63,923 nucleotides of DNA from Alphaproteobacteria bacterium (GTDB lineage Bacteria; Pseudomonadota; Alphaproteobacteria; Rhodobacterales; Rhodobacteraceae): the NCBI GenBank assembly GCA_024280735.1, contig JAJRPO010000016.1, forward strand, positions 1-63,923, in the 5' to 3' direction. Below, piece after piece: positions 44,183-53,536 of the stretch. Position numbers and translations under genes: made by a program. How positions within the stretch are numbered: position 1 is the stretch's first letter; every line of letters begins with the position of its first letter. Below the pieces are notes generated by a model. That model saw nothing but the letters and a program-made list of their open reading frames with translations. It was not told where the DNA came from and did no database searches.

Positions 44183-46219
44183 CTAACTTACCCGCACATC
44201 CACAAAGGTTTCATTATAGCAGGCCCCATCCTCTGTATCGGTACGGATGTCTGACGGGATCAACGCATTCGCCGTCAAGCCGGTATCACTGGTACACCGC
44301 CATGTCCCCTTAGGGCTGTAAAGCACCCCTACCCGCGTTTTGTCGGATGATTTGAGGGTAAAAGTCACATCCGCGCGCCTATTCCAGACGGTGACTTTAA
44401 CGCCATCAGTCAGCCCCAGACGCGCCACATCATCAGGGTGCATTTCCACCACCTCAGGGCCAGAGGAATCCGCATGACTGCCAAACGTCGCGTTGGTGCG
44501 TTTATCCGAGGAGGGGGTGATCAGCACAAAAGGATGATCCTTTGGCACTGGCTCAAAACGCGGCACGCCATAACCGAAACGATCCTGATAATCCTGACAG
44601 AAGAATTCGATTTTACCGCTGGGCGTGGCGGGCATGACGTTTTTGCACATGACCATATCCTCGCCATTCGCGGCCTTGATTTCGATCGCTTTATCTAGGG
44701 GCATCTGGCTGGCCCGCAGACCGCCAAACTGGGGATGGTTCGCATCCATCGCATCATCCATCAGCTGGGCATCACTGGCTTTGAACAGGGGGGCATCATA
44801 ACCAAAACGCGCCGCCAGACGGCGGAAAACCTCGGTATTGGGCAGGCTTTCACCGACGCAAGGGATCACAGGTGCGGCGCGCTGCACATAGTTTTGCCCA
44901 TAAGCCCCGTAGACATCGTCAAACTCAAAATGGCTGGCGGCGGGCAGGATCACGTCGCAAAGCGCCATGCTGTCGGTCATCACCACATCACAGCCCACAA
45001 CAAACAAATCATCCCGTTTCAGGGCATTGATCATATTGGCCTGATCGGGGTGCGAAGCAACGGGGTTGTGGTTAAAGATCATCAAAGCCTTGATCGGTAC
45101 GCGCAGGTTTTCATCCAGCAGTTTTTCGGGCACATCAACGATGTTGAAAACCCGCGCGCCTTGTTTCATCAAATGATTGCCATGCAGGCGCGCCTGTGTT
45201 TTTGGCGTTGCCACACCGGACTTGGCAATCACCCCCGCCCCCAAACGGCCATGGTTTCCGGTAAGGGCTTGCAGGGCCATACCTGCGCGCAGGCCGGAAC
45301 CACCAGAGCGGCCTCGCTCGATGCCATTCCCAAAAGAGGCCGCGACATTTGTAGCGGCGACATACCAATCGGCCAGCAGAAAAAACTGCTCGGTTGTGAT
45401 GCCACAAATCGCATTCACATCCGCAACGGAATACTGCCGTGCCTGCGCCATATAGGCGTCAAATCCCGTGGTCCACTCTGCGATGAACGCCTTATCCAGC
45501 GCATCGCGCCGTTCCAGCTCGGCCGCAAGCGCCATGGCCAGCACAACGTCGGTGCCCGGCAGTAACTGGATGTGCATATCGCATTGATCCGCAATTTTGG
45601 TCCGTTTAGGGTCAATAATCACCAGCTTGGCCCCCTGCTTGCGGGCCTTTTTCAGGATGGGTGCAAGGTGCAGGTTGGACACCGTAACATTATTGCCCCA
45701 AGCCACAATCATATCCGCATGAATTGCCTGCGTTGGCGGCATTCCCGCCGCCGCCCCAAACAGGCTGGTGTAAGCGCCACCCCGCACGGCCCCACACAGC
45801 GGTCCACGGTTCAGCTGGGTTGCGCCCATGTGATAGAAAAACCGACGATCCATCGACCCGCCAGCAATCTCTCCATGCGGACCCGCATAGTTGAACGGCA
45901 GAATGGATTGCGGCCCATGTTCGTTGATCGCCTTGGTGAAACCTTCATGCACCAGATCAAGGGCTTCGTCCCATGTGATCCGCTCAAACGTGTCGCCCAC
46001 CCGTTTCAACGGATACTTCAGACGCGCCTCACCATGCACAAAATCGGGATAATAGCGCGCAACCTTGTTGCAGATTACATTGTTGGTATAGGGGTTCGCG
46101 CGGGAGCCTTTGACCTCGATCAGAGTATCACCCTGAACCTTAACGCTCAGGCTACAGGTATCGGGGCAATCCAGCGGGCAAATGCTGGGGAGGGTTTTAA
46201 CGGGTTGCTGTTGGGTCAT
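44183..46219 (-). CDS. Molybdopterin-dependent oxidoreductase (DMSO reductase/BisC family)
   Basis: 678 residues. N-terminal [4Fe-4S] motif: CPLDCPDTC and the fourth Cys in VICNKVARY. The Mo-bis-PGD core has HADMIVAWGNNVTVSNLHLA and LVIIDPKRTKIADQ; FNHNPVASHPDQANMINALK marks the second dinucleotide site, and a C-terminal molydop-binding domain spans about 575-678 with GVLYSPKGTW. No Tat signal is visible, so it should be cytoplasmic. The physiological substrate is unknown. MoaD-like and flavoprotein genes follow on the same strand. Confidence 0.88.
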   Translation of the reverse strand: MTQQQPVKTLPSICPLDCPDTCSLSVKVQGDTLIEVKGSRANPYTNNVICNKVARYYPDFVHGEARLKYPLKRVGDTFERITWDEALDLVHEGFTKAINEHGPQSILPFNYAGPHGEIAGGSMDRRFFYHMGATQLNRGPLCGAVRGGAYTSLFGAAAGMPPTQAIHADMIVAWGNNVTVSNLHLAPILKKARKQGAKLVIIDPKRTKIADQCDMHIQLLPGTDVVLAMALAAELERRDALDKAFIAEWTTGFDAYMAQARQYSVADVNAICGITTEQFFLLADWYVAATNVAASFGNGIERGRSGGSGLRAGMALQALTGNHGRLGAGVIAKSGVATPKTQARLHGNHLMKQGARVFNIVDVPEKLLDENLRVPIKALMIFNHNPVASHPDQANMINALKRDDLFVVGCDVVMTDSMALCDVILPAASHFEFDDVYGAYGQNYVQRAAPVIPCVGESLPNTEVFRRLAARFGYDAPLFKASDAQLMDDAMDANHPQFGGLRASQMPLDKAIEIKAANGEDMVMCKNVMPATPSGKIEFFCQDYQDRFGYGVPRFEPVPKDHPFVLITPSSDKRTNATFGSHADSSGPEVVEMHPDDVARLGLTDGVKVTVWNRRADVTFTLKSSDKTRVGVLYSPKGTWRCTSDTGLTANALIPSDIRTDTEDGACYNETFVDVRVS

Positions 46220-46363
46220 CTTAGCCTCGCTGGAATACGTGAGAGTAGATATGGCAAGGTTTTAGGAATGTTAAAATGTCCAGTTATTGAGATTCTAAGC
46301 ATACCAATTATTATAGGCTCTGACCCTCGGCAGAACGAAGCAGCTCTATCCGTGCAGGAAAAA

Positions 46364-46741
46364 TCAACGCCCAAACCCTTGATCCGATCTTAACGCGCAC
46401 CGATTGCCGTCGGGGTCAGAAAATTCTGCGGTGGTTCCCCAATCGTGGTGGACAACCTTCATCTCCACTCCTTTGGCTCGCAATACATCGCATTCACTTT
46501 GAACGTCGGGAACATTGAAGCGAAATTTGGTAGGGCATGTTTCCTTTGGTTTAACACCATCATGCGAAATGCCGCCCGGCTCGACCATTAAATATGTGTC
46601 ACCCAGCGAGAATGTTGTGATTTGTTCGTTAGGGCGATCAATTTCAAATAGAGTTTTCAAACCCAATATATTGCCATAAAATTCGATACATTTGTGGTAG
46701 TTTTTAGTATTCAGAATTATACCTGACTGCGTGATATTCAT
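46364..46741 (-). CDS. VOC family (glyoxalase/bleomycin-resistance fold) protein
   Basis: 125 residues with paired beta-alpha-beta-beta-beta units: IILNTKNYHKCIEFYGNILG at the start, FSLGDTYLMVEPGGIS in the middle, and FRFNVPDVQSECDVLRAKGV followed by FSDPDGNRCALRS with the usual terminal Glu replaced. It is more AT-rich than its neighbours. An isolated gene; substrate unknown. Confidence 0.8.
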   Translation of the reverse strand: MNITQSGIILNTKNYHKCIEFYGNILGLKTLFEIDRPNEQITTFSLGDTYLMVEPGGISHDGVKPKETCPTKFRFNVPDVQSECDVLRAKGVEMKVVHHDWGTTAEFSDPDGNRCALRSDQGFGR

Positions 46742-46879
46742 GGTTCACCTCTTGCCTAATTATAAAAATAACCCGTGTAGTTTTCTATTTCTACAAGCTC
46801 AAGTAAGGTTTAGGTCAAGTAAAAACCCTCCCTGCAAAGTCAATTGCAGGGAGGGTTGAGAACCGGTCAAAAACCCCCG
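46742..46879. other. AT-rich gap with the XDH-operon terminator
   Basis: 138 bases between the VOC gene and the large XDH-family subunit. It includes TGTAG and CTACA inverted repeats near 46777-46796 and the strong terminator at 46819-46857. The promoter of the VOC gene should be here but cannot be fixed by eye. Confidence 0.4.
46819..46857 (-). terminator. Rho-independent terminator of the XDH-family operon
   Basis: AACCCTCCCTGCAA (46824-46837) and its exact reverse complement (46844-46857) form a 14-bp stem with a 6-base loop; read on the minus strand it is followed by TTTTTAC. It lies 23 bases after the large-subunit stop. Confidence 0.9.
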
Positions 46880-49114
46880 TTACCCCTTAATCACCTTCAA
46901 AATCTTAGGTGGTGACATGGGCAGCGCGCTCATCCGTTTGCCGATCGCGCGGGAGACGCCATTGCTGACGGCGGCCAGTGGTGGCACAATCGGGGTTTCG
47001 CCTACGCCGCGCACGCCGTAGGGGTGGCCGGGGTTGGGGATTTCCAGAATGACCGTATCAATTGGCGGCAAGTCTGACGCCACGGGAATACGGTAATCAA
47101 GGAAGCCCGCGTTTTGCAAACGCCCGTCTTCGCCGTAGATATATTCCTCGTTCAAGGCCCAGCCGATACCCTGCACAGCACCGCCCTGCATTTGGCCCTC
47201 GACATAAGACGGATGCACCGCTTTGCCGGCGTCTTGGAACACTGTGTAGCGCAAAACTTTGGTGAATCCGGTTTCTGGATCGACCTCGATATCCGCCAAA
47301 TGCACCCCGAAACTGACGCCCGCACCGTCGGCATTCACCTCGTGGTGGCCTGCAATTGGTCCGCCAGTCTTATTGGCAATGGCGGCGATTTCCGCAAGCG
47401 ACATCGGGTCATATTTACCAGCGTTTTCACCGGCGGGTTTGGCATAGCCATCTTCCCAAGTCACCGCCTCTGGATCGATGTCCCAGATTTTTGCAACCCG
47501 TGTGCACATAATCTTAATGGCCGCCCGCGCCGCCTCAATCGTGGCCAAACCAACCGCAAAGGTCACGCGGCTGCCGTCTGTTACATCGTTAAAACCCAAC
47601 GAATTGGTATCCGCCACAATTGTTCGGATGTTCTCATAGGGAATGCCCAACTCCTCGGCCGCCATCATGCTGATAGAGGCGCGCGAGCCGCCAATGTCGG
47701 GATTGCCTTCGGTCACGGCAACCGTGCCGTCGTCGTTCAGGCTGAGCGAAACAGAGGTGTTGCCGCCAAAGTTGAACCAGAAACCGGCTGAAACACCGCG
47801 CCCCTGATTGGGGCCGAGGGGGGCGGAATAATGCGGGTGGGCTTTGGCGGCCTCCAAAGTTGCTTTCAGGCCAATTGCCTCAAATGTAGGGCCATAGCTG
47901 GCCTTGGTGCCCTCGTCCGCCGCATTCAACAGCCGCACATCGATGGGATCAAGACCCAGTTCCAAGCACAACTCATCAACCACGGCCTCCACTGGATAAA
48001 CCGCTGTCGGCGCTCCGGGCGCACGATAGGCGGCTTCGCGGGGGCGATTGGTCATCACGTTGAAACCCTCGGTGTGGACCGCATCCAGATCATAGGCGGC
48101 AAAGGCGCTCATCGCGCCGAGGTCAATCGTACCGCTGGGAAACGCACCGCATTGATAGCGCAGCATCGCGTAACCAGCGGTGATTTTACCATCTTTGGTC
48201 ATGCCGATTTTAACGTCGGTCAGCGAGGACAGCGTCGGGCCGGAAGCCTTGAACACTTCATCGCGGGTCATCACGATTTTCACAGGCTTGCCCGCTTTGC
48301 GCGACAAGGCCAGCGCGACAGGTTCGATAAACACGGTGGTTTTACCGCCAAAGCCACCGCCAATTTCCGAGGCCGTCACCCGCAACTGGCTGATGTTCAT
48401 GCCGAGGTAATCGGCACACATGCCGCGCACGTTATAATGCCCTTGGGTACAGCACCACAGATCGGCCTTACCATCCGGTCCCATGCTGGCAAGACAGGCG
48501 TGCGGTTCGATATAGCCTTGGTGCGTGGCCTCTGTTTTAAAGGTACGCTCGACAATCAGGTCAGCTGCTGCAAAACCCGCTTCGACATCGCCGTGGCCAA
48601 AATCGGTTGTGTGGCTGATGTTGGCGGCGGTGCCTTCTGGCAGCCGCTTGAAGTTGCGATCCGGATGCAGCACTGGCGCATCCGGTTTAATCGCGTCCAA
48701 TATCTCGGTGACATGGGGCAACACCTCATATTCCACCGCGATCAGTTTCAGCGCCTGTTTGGCAATCGCCTCGCTGACAGCCGCAACACCGGCAACCGCG
48801 TGACCATGATACAATACCTTGCCGCGCGCCATGCAGTTATCCAAACCGTCCTGCATAAACGAATTGCTGGCCTTTGCGAAATCATTCGCTGTCACAACCG
48901 CCTTGACGCCTTGCAACGCCTCCGCTGCGCTGGTGTCAATCGAGATGATACGCGCGTGGGCATGCGGGCTGCGCAATATTTTTCCGGTGAGCATCCCGGG
49001 TGCAGACATATCGGCCCCATAAAGCGCACGACCTGTTACTTTGTCGACACCATCGGGGCGCAGGGGCCGTGTGCCAAGAATTTTGAATTCGCGTTTTTCT
49101 GTGTCCAAAGCCAT
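46880..49114 (-). CDS. Xanthine dehydrogenase family molybdopterin-binding large subunit
   Basis: 744 residues from ATG 49114; a TTG two codons upstream is in frame but not needed. The aldehyde oxidase/XDH a/b hammerhead domain (about 18-125) is followed by the Moco domain with EIGGGFGGKTTVFIEPVALA and the catalytic-Glu segment PYGVRGVGETPIVPPLAAVS near the C-terminus. No CoxL-type active-site Cys loop is seen, so it is not a form I CO dehydrogenase. It hydroxylates an N-heterocycle, aldehyde or aromatic CoA ester; the substrate is unknown. Last of three coupled subunit genes. Confidence 0.92.
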   Translation of the reverse strand: MALDTEKREFKILGTRPLRPDGVDKVTGRALYGADMSAPGMLTGKILRSPHAHARIISIDTSAAEALQGVKAVVTANDFAKASNSFMQDGLDNCMARGKVLYHGHAVAGVAAVSEAIAKQALKLIAVEYEVLPHVTEILDAIKPDAPVLHPDRNFKRLPEGTAANISHTTDFGHGDVEAGFAAADLIVERTFKTEATHQGYIEPHACLASMGPDGKADLWCCTQGHYNVRGMCADYLGMNISQLRVTASEIGGGFGGKTTVFIEPVALALSRKAGKPVKIVMTRDEVFKASGPTLSSLTDVKIGMTKDGKITAGYAMLRYQCGAFPSGTIDLGAMSAFAAYDLDAVHTEGFNVMTNRPREAAYRAPGAPTAVYPVEAVVDELCLELGLDPIDVRLLNAADEGTKASYGPTFEAIGLKATLEAAKAHPHYSAPLGPNQGRGVSAGFWFNFGGNTSVSLSLNDDGTVAVTEGNPDIGGSRASISMMAAEELGIPYENIRTIVADTNSLGFNDVTDGSRVTFAVGLATIEAARAAIKIMCTRVAKIWDIDPEAVTWEDGYAKPAGENAGKYDPMSLAEIAAIANKTGGPIAGHHEVNADGAGVSFGVHLADIEVDPETGFTKVLRYTVFQDAGKAVHPSYVEGQMQGGAVQGIGWALNEEYIYGEDGRLQNAGFLDYRIPVASDLPPIDTVILEIPNPGHPYGVRGVGETPIVPPLAAVSNGVSRAIGKRMSALPMSPPKILKVIKG

Positions 49115-49116
49115 GA

Positions 49117-49593
49117 TCAAGCCCCCCGCATTTCAGCAGCGGCATCCATTACCGCATTGATAATCTTATCGTACCCAGTACAGCGACAAAGATTGCCGGC
49201 CAGCCAATAGCGGGCCTGCTCCTCGCTGGGATCGGGATGTTTTTCCAGCAGCGCCTTGGAGGCGACCAGAATGCCCGGAATGCAAATGCCACATTGCAGC
49301 GCCGCATGTTCCAGAATTTTCTTTTGCAGAATATGCAGCTTGTCGCCGTCTGCCATGCCCTCAACTGTGGTGACTTCCTGCCCCTCGGCCTCGGCTGCCA
49401 ATACCAGACAGGAACAGACCAGCCGCCCGTTCAGGGTGACACTGCAAGCGCCACAATCGCCAGAGCCGCAGCCCTCTTTGGCACCGGTTAATTGCAAATT
49501 ATTGCGCAACACATCCAGCAAGGTTTCTTGCGGCTCGCACAGATATTCCACCGGATCGCCGTTGATATTTGTGGTCACATGTATCTTGTTCAT
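49117..49593 (-). CDS. [2Fe-2S] small subunit of the XDH-family hydroxylase
   Basis: 158 residues with both cluster domains: the plant-type site KEGCGSGDCGACSVTLNGRL with a fourth Cys in VCSCL, and the helical site QCGICIPG and NLCRCTGYDKI. It transfers electrons between the Mo and FAD subunits. The start overlaps the FAD-subunit stop by four bases (ATGA); the large subunit begins two bases after its stop. Confidence 0.95.
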   Translation of the reverse strand: MNKIHVTTNINGDPVEYLCEPQETLLDVLRNNLQLTGAKEGCGSGDCGACSVTLNGRLVCSCLVLAAEAEGQEVTTVEGMADGDKLHILQKKILEHAALQCGICIPGILVASKALLEKHPDPSEEQARYWLAGNLCRCTGYDKIINAVMDAAAEMRGA

Positions 49594-50447
49594 GATTTTG
49601 CTCCTGCACGGGTCTGGGCGATTTTTGCGGCCCGTTTGGCCAGTACGCCAACCACGTCTTTGCGAAATTCTGTGGTGCCGCGCTTGTCGTCAATTGGGGT
49701 CGCAGTGGCGGAACAACAGGCCGCGAGCTTTTCGAGCGCGGCATCCTCCAGCTTAGTCCCCACCAAACAAGACGCATCCGCCGTTAGGATTGTCGGGCCA
49801 ACCGCCCCAAGGATAACAGCGGCGGCAGTGCAAGTGCCAGCCGCGTCAAATTCCAGCGACACACCAGCTGAGGCAACCGCGATGTCCATTTCGGTGCGCG
49901 GGATAAACCGCAGATAGGCATCTGATGCATTATCTGGCCGCGACGGCAGCAGGATCGAAGTGATAAACTCCCCCTTCGCAAGCGAGGTTTTCCCGGGACC
50001 AACAGGCACATCTGCCACCGGACAATCGCGCGTGCCATCCGGCCCCGCAATCCGCGCAACCGCACCAGCAGCGGCCATTGCCGGAACACTGTCGCCCGCA
50101 GGTGAGGCGTTGCACAGGTTGCCTGCCATCGTGGCGCGACCCTGCACTTGGGTGGAACCGATCAGCTCCAATGCCTCCACCACACCGGGCCACAGGGCGC
50201 AAACACCTGCGTGTTCACCAAGTGCGGCGCCGCTGACAGCCGCCCCAATGCGAAAACCACCATCCTCTGGCGTGATGTCATGCATCCCATCAATATGTTT
50301 GATATCCACCACCAGATCCGGCGTGATCATATCCATTTTCATCTGTACCAACAAATCAGTGCCGCCCGCCAGAACGCGGGCGGTGCCCGTTTCCTGAGCC
50401 AGCAAGGCAACAGCCAATTCGGTGGTTTTAGGGGCTTCAAAGCGCAT
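49590..50447 (-). CDS. FAD-binding medium subunit of the XDH-family hydroxylase
   Basis: 285 residues from ATG 50447, where AAAGGA is about eight bases ahead; a further upstream ATG at 50474 lacks this. RVLAGGTDLLVQMKMD is the first FAD motif and TMAGNLCNASPAGDSVPAMA the second; the C-terminal CO_deh_flav_C domain follows from about 170. First gene of the operon. No XdhC-type maturation gene is adjacent. Confidence 0.93.
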   Translation of the reverse strand: MRFEAPKTTELAVALLAQETGTARVLAGGTDLLVQMKMDMITPDLVVDIKHIDGMHDITPEDGGFRIGAAVSGAALGEHAGVCALWPGVVEALELIGSTQVQGRATMAGNLCNASPAGDSVPAMAAAGAVARIAGPDGTRDCPVADVPVGPGKTSLAKGEFITSILLPSRPDNASDAYLRFIPRTEMDIAVASAGVSLEFDAAGTCTAAAVILGAVGPTILTADASCLVGTKLEDAALEKLAACCSATATPIDDKRGTTEFRKDVVGVLAKRAAKIAQTRAGAKS

Positions 50448-50593
50448 GGGGGTTATCCTTTGCAAACTCGGCAATCAGAGTGATTAAACCTGTCCTTGAA
50501 ATATGCATACCATCGTATTCGCAGAATCGGCAAGCAGGGAAATCGTTATTTTGATGTGCTTTTTAGCACCGGTTTTTCCAAGCCGCCCGTCCC

Positions 50594-51184
50594 TTAACCC
50601 GCCATCTTCGGCGGGTCCGCCAAACCATCCCCGCGCCACAAAACAAAAGTCAGGATGCCACTGGCATCAGTGGTCAGCGCATGAGGCTGGTTTGCAGCGT
50701 GAAAAATAGTGTCACCTGCTTGCAATGTTCTTGGCTCTTGCCCCGCCACCTCGAATATGCCGGTGCCGGACACCACGAAATACAACTCCTCTGGCTCATG
50801 GGAATGCCAAGGATAATGCAAATTTGGCCCCCAGAATCCCACGGTCATACGGGTAATATCAGTCTGGAAATAACCATCTCGCGGGCCTGCCAACTCAAAC
50901 CAACCAAAGCGGTTCAAAAAATCACGGCCTACTTCTGCTTCGCTGTAAGTCTGGCGCCATTCCACAAAAGGGGCAAGCGCCAGCAAGGCTGATTGCAAAG
51001 GTTGCGTCAGAGCATTGGCCAAGCCGGAATGACGTTGCATTTCACCAATTGCAGGTATTGCCACAGGGCTGCGCGCCGTAAAAGGCATTGCCTCCGGCCA
51101 AGGTACAAAACTTCTCTGATTCGGGGTGGCGGCGGCGATCTTGGCGGCCGCCGCGAGGGCGTTATCAAACAGGGTTCTATTCAT
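50594..51184 (-). CDS. DMSP-lyase family cupin (DddQ-like)
   Basis: 196 residues. An N-terminal helical part precedes the cupin. WRQTYSEAEVGRDFLNRFGW, then HYPWHSHEPEELYFVVSG gives the metal-binding His/His/Glu set and the Tyr that acts as the base in DddQ; HAANQPHAL gives the last His and ILTFVLWRGDGL closes the barrel. These segments match the DMSP lyase family, which releases dimethyl sulfide and acrylate. However, it is downstream of pobA and ligC on the same strand (71-base gap), so a different substrate is possible. Activity is inferred. Confidence 0.72.
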   Translation of the reverse strand: MNRTLFDNALAAAAKIAAATPNQRSFVPWPEAMPFTARSPVAIPAIGEMQRHSGLANALTQPLQSALLALAPFVEWRQTYSEAEVGRDFLNRFGWFELAGPRDGYFQTDITRMTVGFWGPNLHYPWHSHEPEELYFVVSGTGIFEVAGQEPRTLQAGDTIFHAANQPHALTTDASGILTFVLWRGDGLADPPKMAG

Positions 51185-51255
51185 CGGTTAAACCAACTTC
51201 ACAACCCCACCGGTGTCATGCCTGCAAACGACAACCTGCCGTCGCTTTTATAGTT

Positions 51256-52431
<1,176 letters not shown>

Positions 52432-53379
52432 CTACGCGCTCATCATCTGTTCGACACGCTGCAAAACTTCCATCGCAGGCAGGCATTGGCGCAAGGAACC
52501 GTTAGGCTCGCGCCCCTCGCGGATGGCAGTAATGAATTCGCGGTCAATCAGCTCAATCCCGTTGCTGGACACCGCCACATCCGACAGGTCAATCGGCTGT
52601 TCGCGGCCATCCACCAGATCGTCATAGCGCGCAATCCACGTGCCATTGTCGCAGATATAACGGAAGAACGTGCCCAGTGGCCCGTCATTGTTGAACGACA
52701 GCGACAGGGTACACAGCGCGCCCGAGGGGGTTTTCAGGATGATGCTCATATCCAGCGCAATGCCCAGTTCGGGGTGTTTGGGGCCTTGAACCGCGTAAAC
52801 CTCGCTCACATCCTCGCCGGTTTGGTGCATGAACAGATCAACCGTATGGGCCGCGTGGTGCCAGAGCAGATGATCCGTCCAACTGCGCGGATCGCCCTTG
52901 GCGTTGATGTTTTTGCGCCGGAAGAAATAGGTTTGCACATCCATCTGCTGGATTTTGATCTCACCGGCGGTAATCTTGTTATGCAGCCACTGATGCGACG
53001 GATTAAAGCGCCGAACATGCCCCGCCATTGCGGTCATGCCGGTCTCAGCCTGCACCCGCACCATTTCGCGGGAATCTGCGATGCTGTCGGCCATCGGAAT
53101 CTCCACCAGCACATGTTTGCCCGCCTTCATGCACTGAATGGCCTGCGCCGCGTGCATCTGCGTCGGTGTCGACAGGATCACCGCATCCACATCATCGCGC
53201 GCCAGACTTTCGCCCAGATCGGTGGTGGCGTGGCCGATGCCACGTTCTGCCGCAAAAGCCTTAATCGTGGCTTGCTTGCGGCCCACGACCGAGGTCACCT
53301 CGACCCCGTCAATCTGCGCCAAGGCGTCCAGATGTTTCATCCCGAAGGCACCCGCCGCCCCTGCCACACATATCCGCAT
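52432..53379 (-). CDS. ligC: 4-carboxy-2-hydroxymuconate-6-semialdehyde dehydrogenase
   Basis: 315 residues from ATG 53379, where the Rossmann motif RICVAGAAGAFGMKHLDALA begins; 16 upstream codons are unsupported. Gfo/Idh/MocA family, with strong similarity to LigC: DDVDAVILSTPTQMHAAQAI, VRRFNPSHQWLHNKITAGEI, QQMDVQTYFFRRKNINAKG and HLLWHHAAHTVDLF. It oxidises the LigAB product to 2-pyrone-4,6-dicarboxylate. Leads ligC-pobA-cupin, divergent from no gene but next to the LysR regulator. Confidence 0.96.
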   Translation of the reverse strand: MRICVAGAAGAFGMKHLDALAQIDGVEVTSVVGRKQATIKAFAAERGIGHATTDLGESLARDDVDAVILSTPTQMHAAQAIQCMKAGKHVLVEIPMADSIADSREMVRVQAETGMTAMAGHVRRFNPSHQWLHNKITAGEIKIQQMDVQTYFFRRKNINAKGDPRSWTDHLLWHHAAHTVDLFMHQTGEDVSEVYAVQGPKHPELGIALDMSIILKTPSGALCTLSLSFNNDGPLGTFFRYICDNGTWIARYDDLVDGREQPIDLSDVAVSSNGIELIDREFITAIREGREPNGSLRQCLPAMEVLQRVEQMMSA

Positions 53380-53536
53380 TTTGAGTATCCTTTTTTGTTG
53401 CTGGCAGGTTAGCCTTACCGGTGCCATAGGTGAAATCAGAAAAGCAATTTTTCTATTTGTTTTTTGTATAGGTACCTATTGGCGTGGATTGATGCAATGA
53501 AACCAGATCATTATTTGTCGTTTAAATACAAGGCTA

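Noticed and set aside
46880-49114. Aerobic carbon monoxide dehydrogenase CoxL
   Set aside because: The characteristic active-site cysteine loop of form I CoxL is not visible, and the gene order lacks cox accessory genes.
47831-49210. 459-codon plus-strand frame opposite the XDH large subunit
   Set aside because: Shadow of a conserved gene; no recognisable domain, no ribosome binding site.
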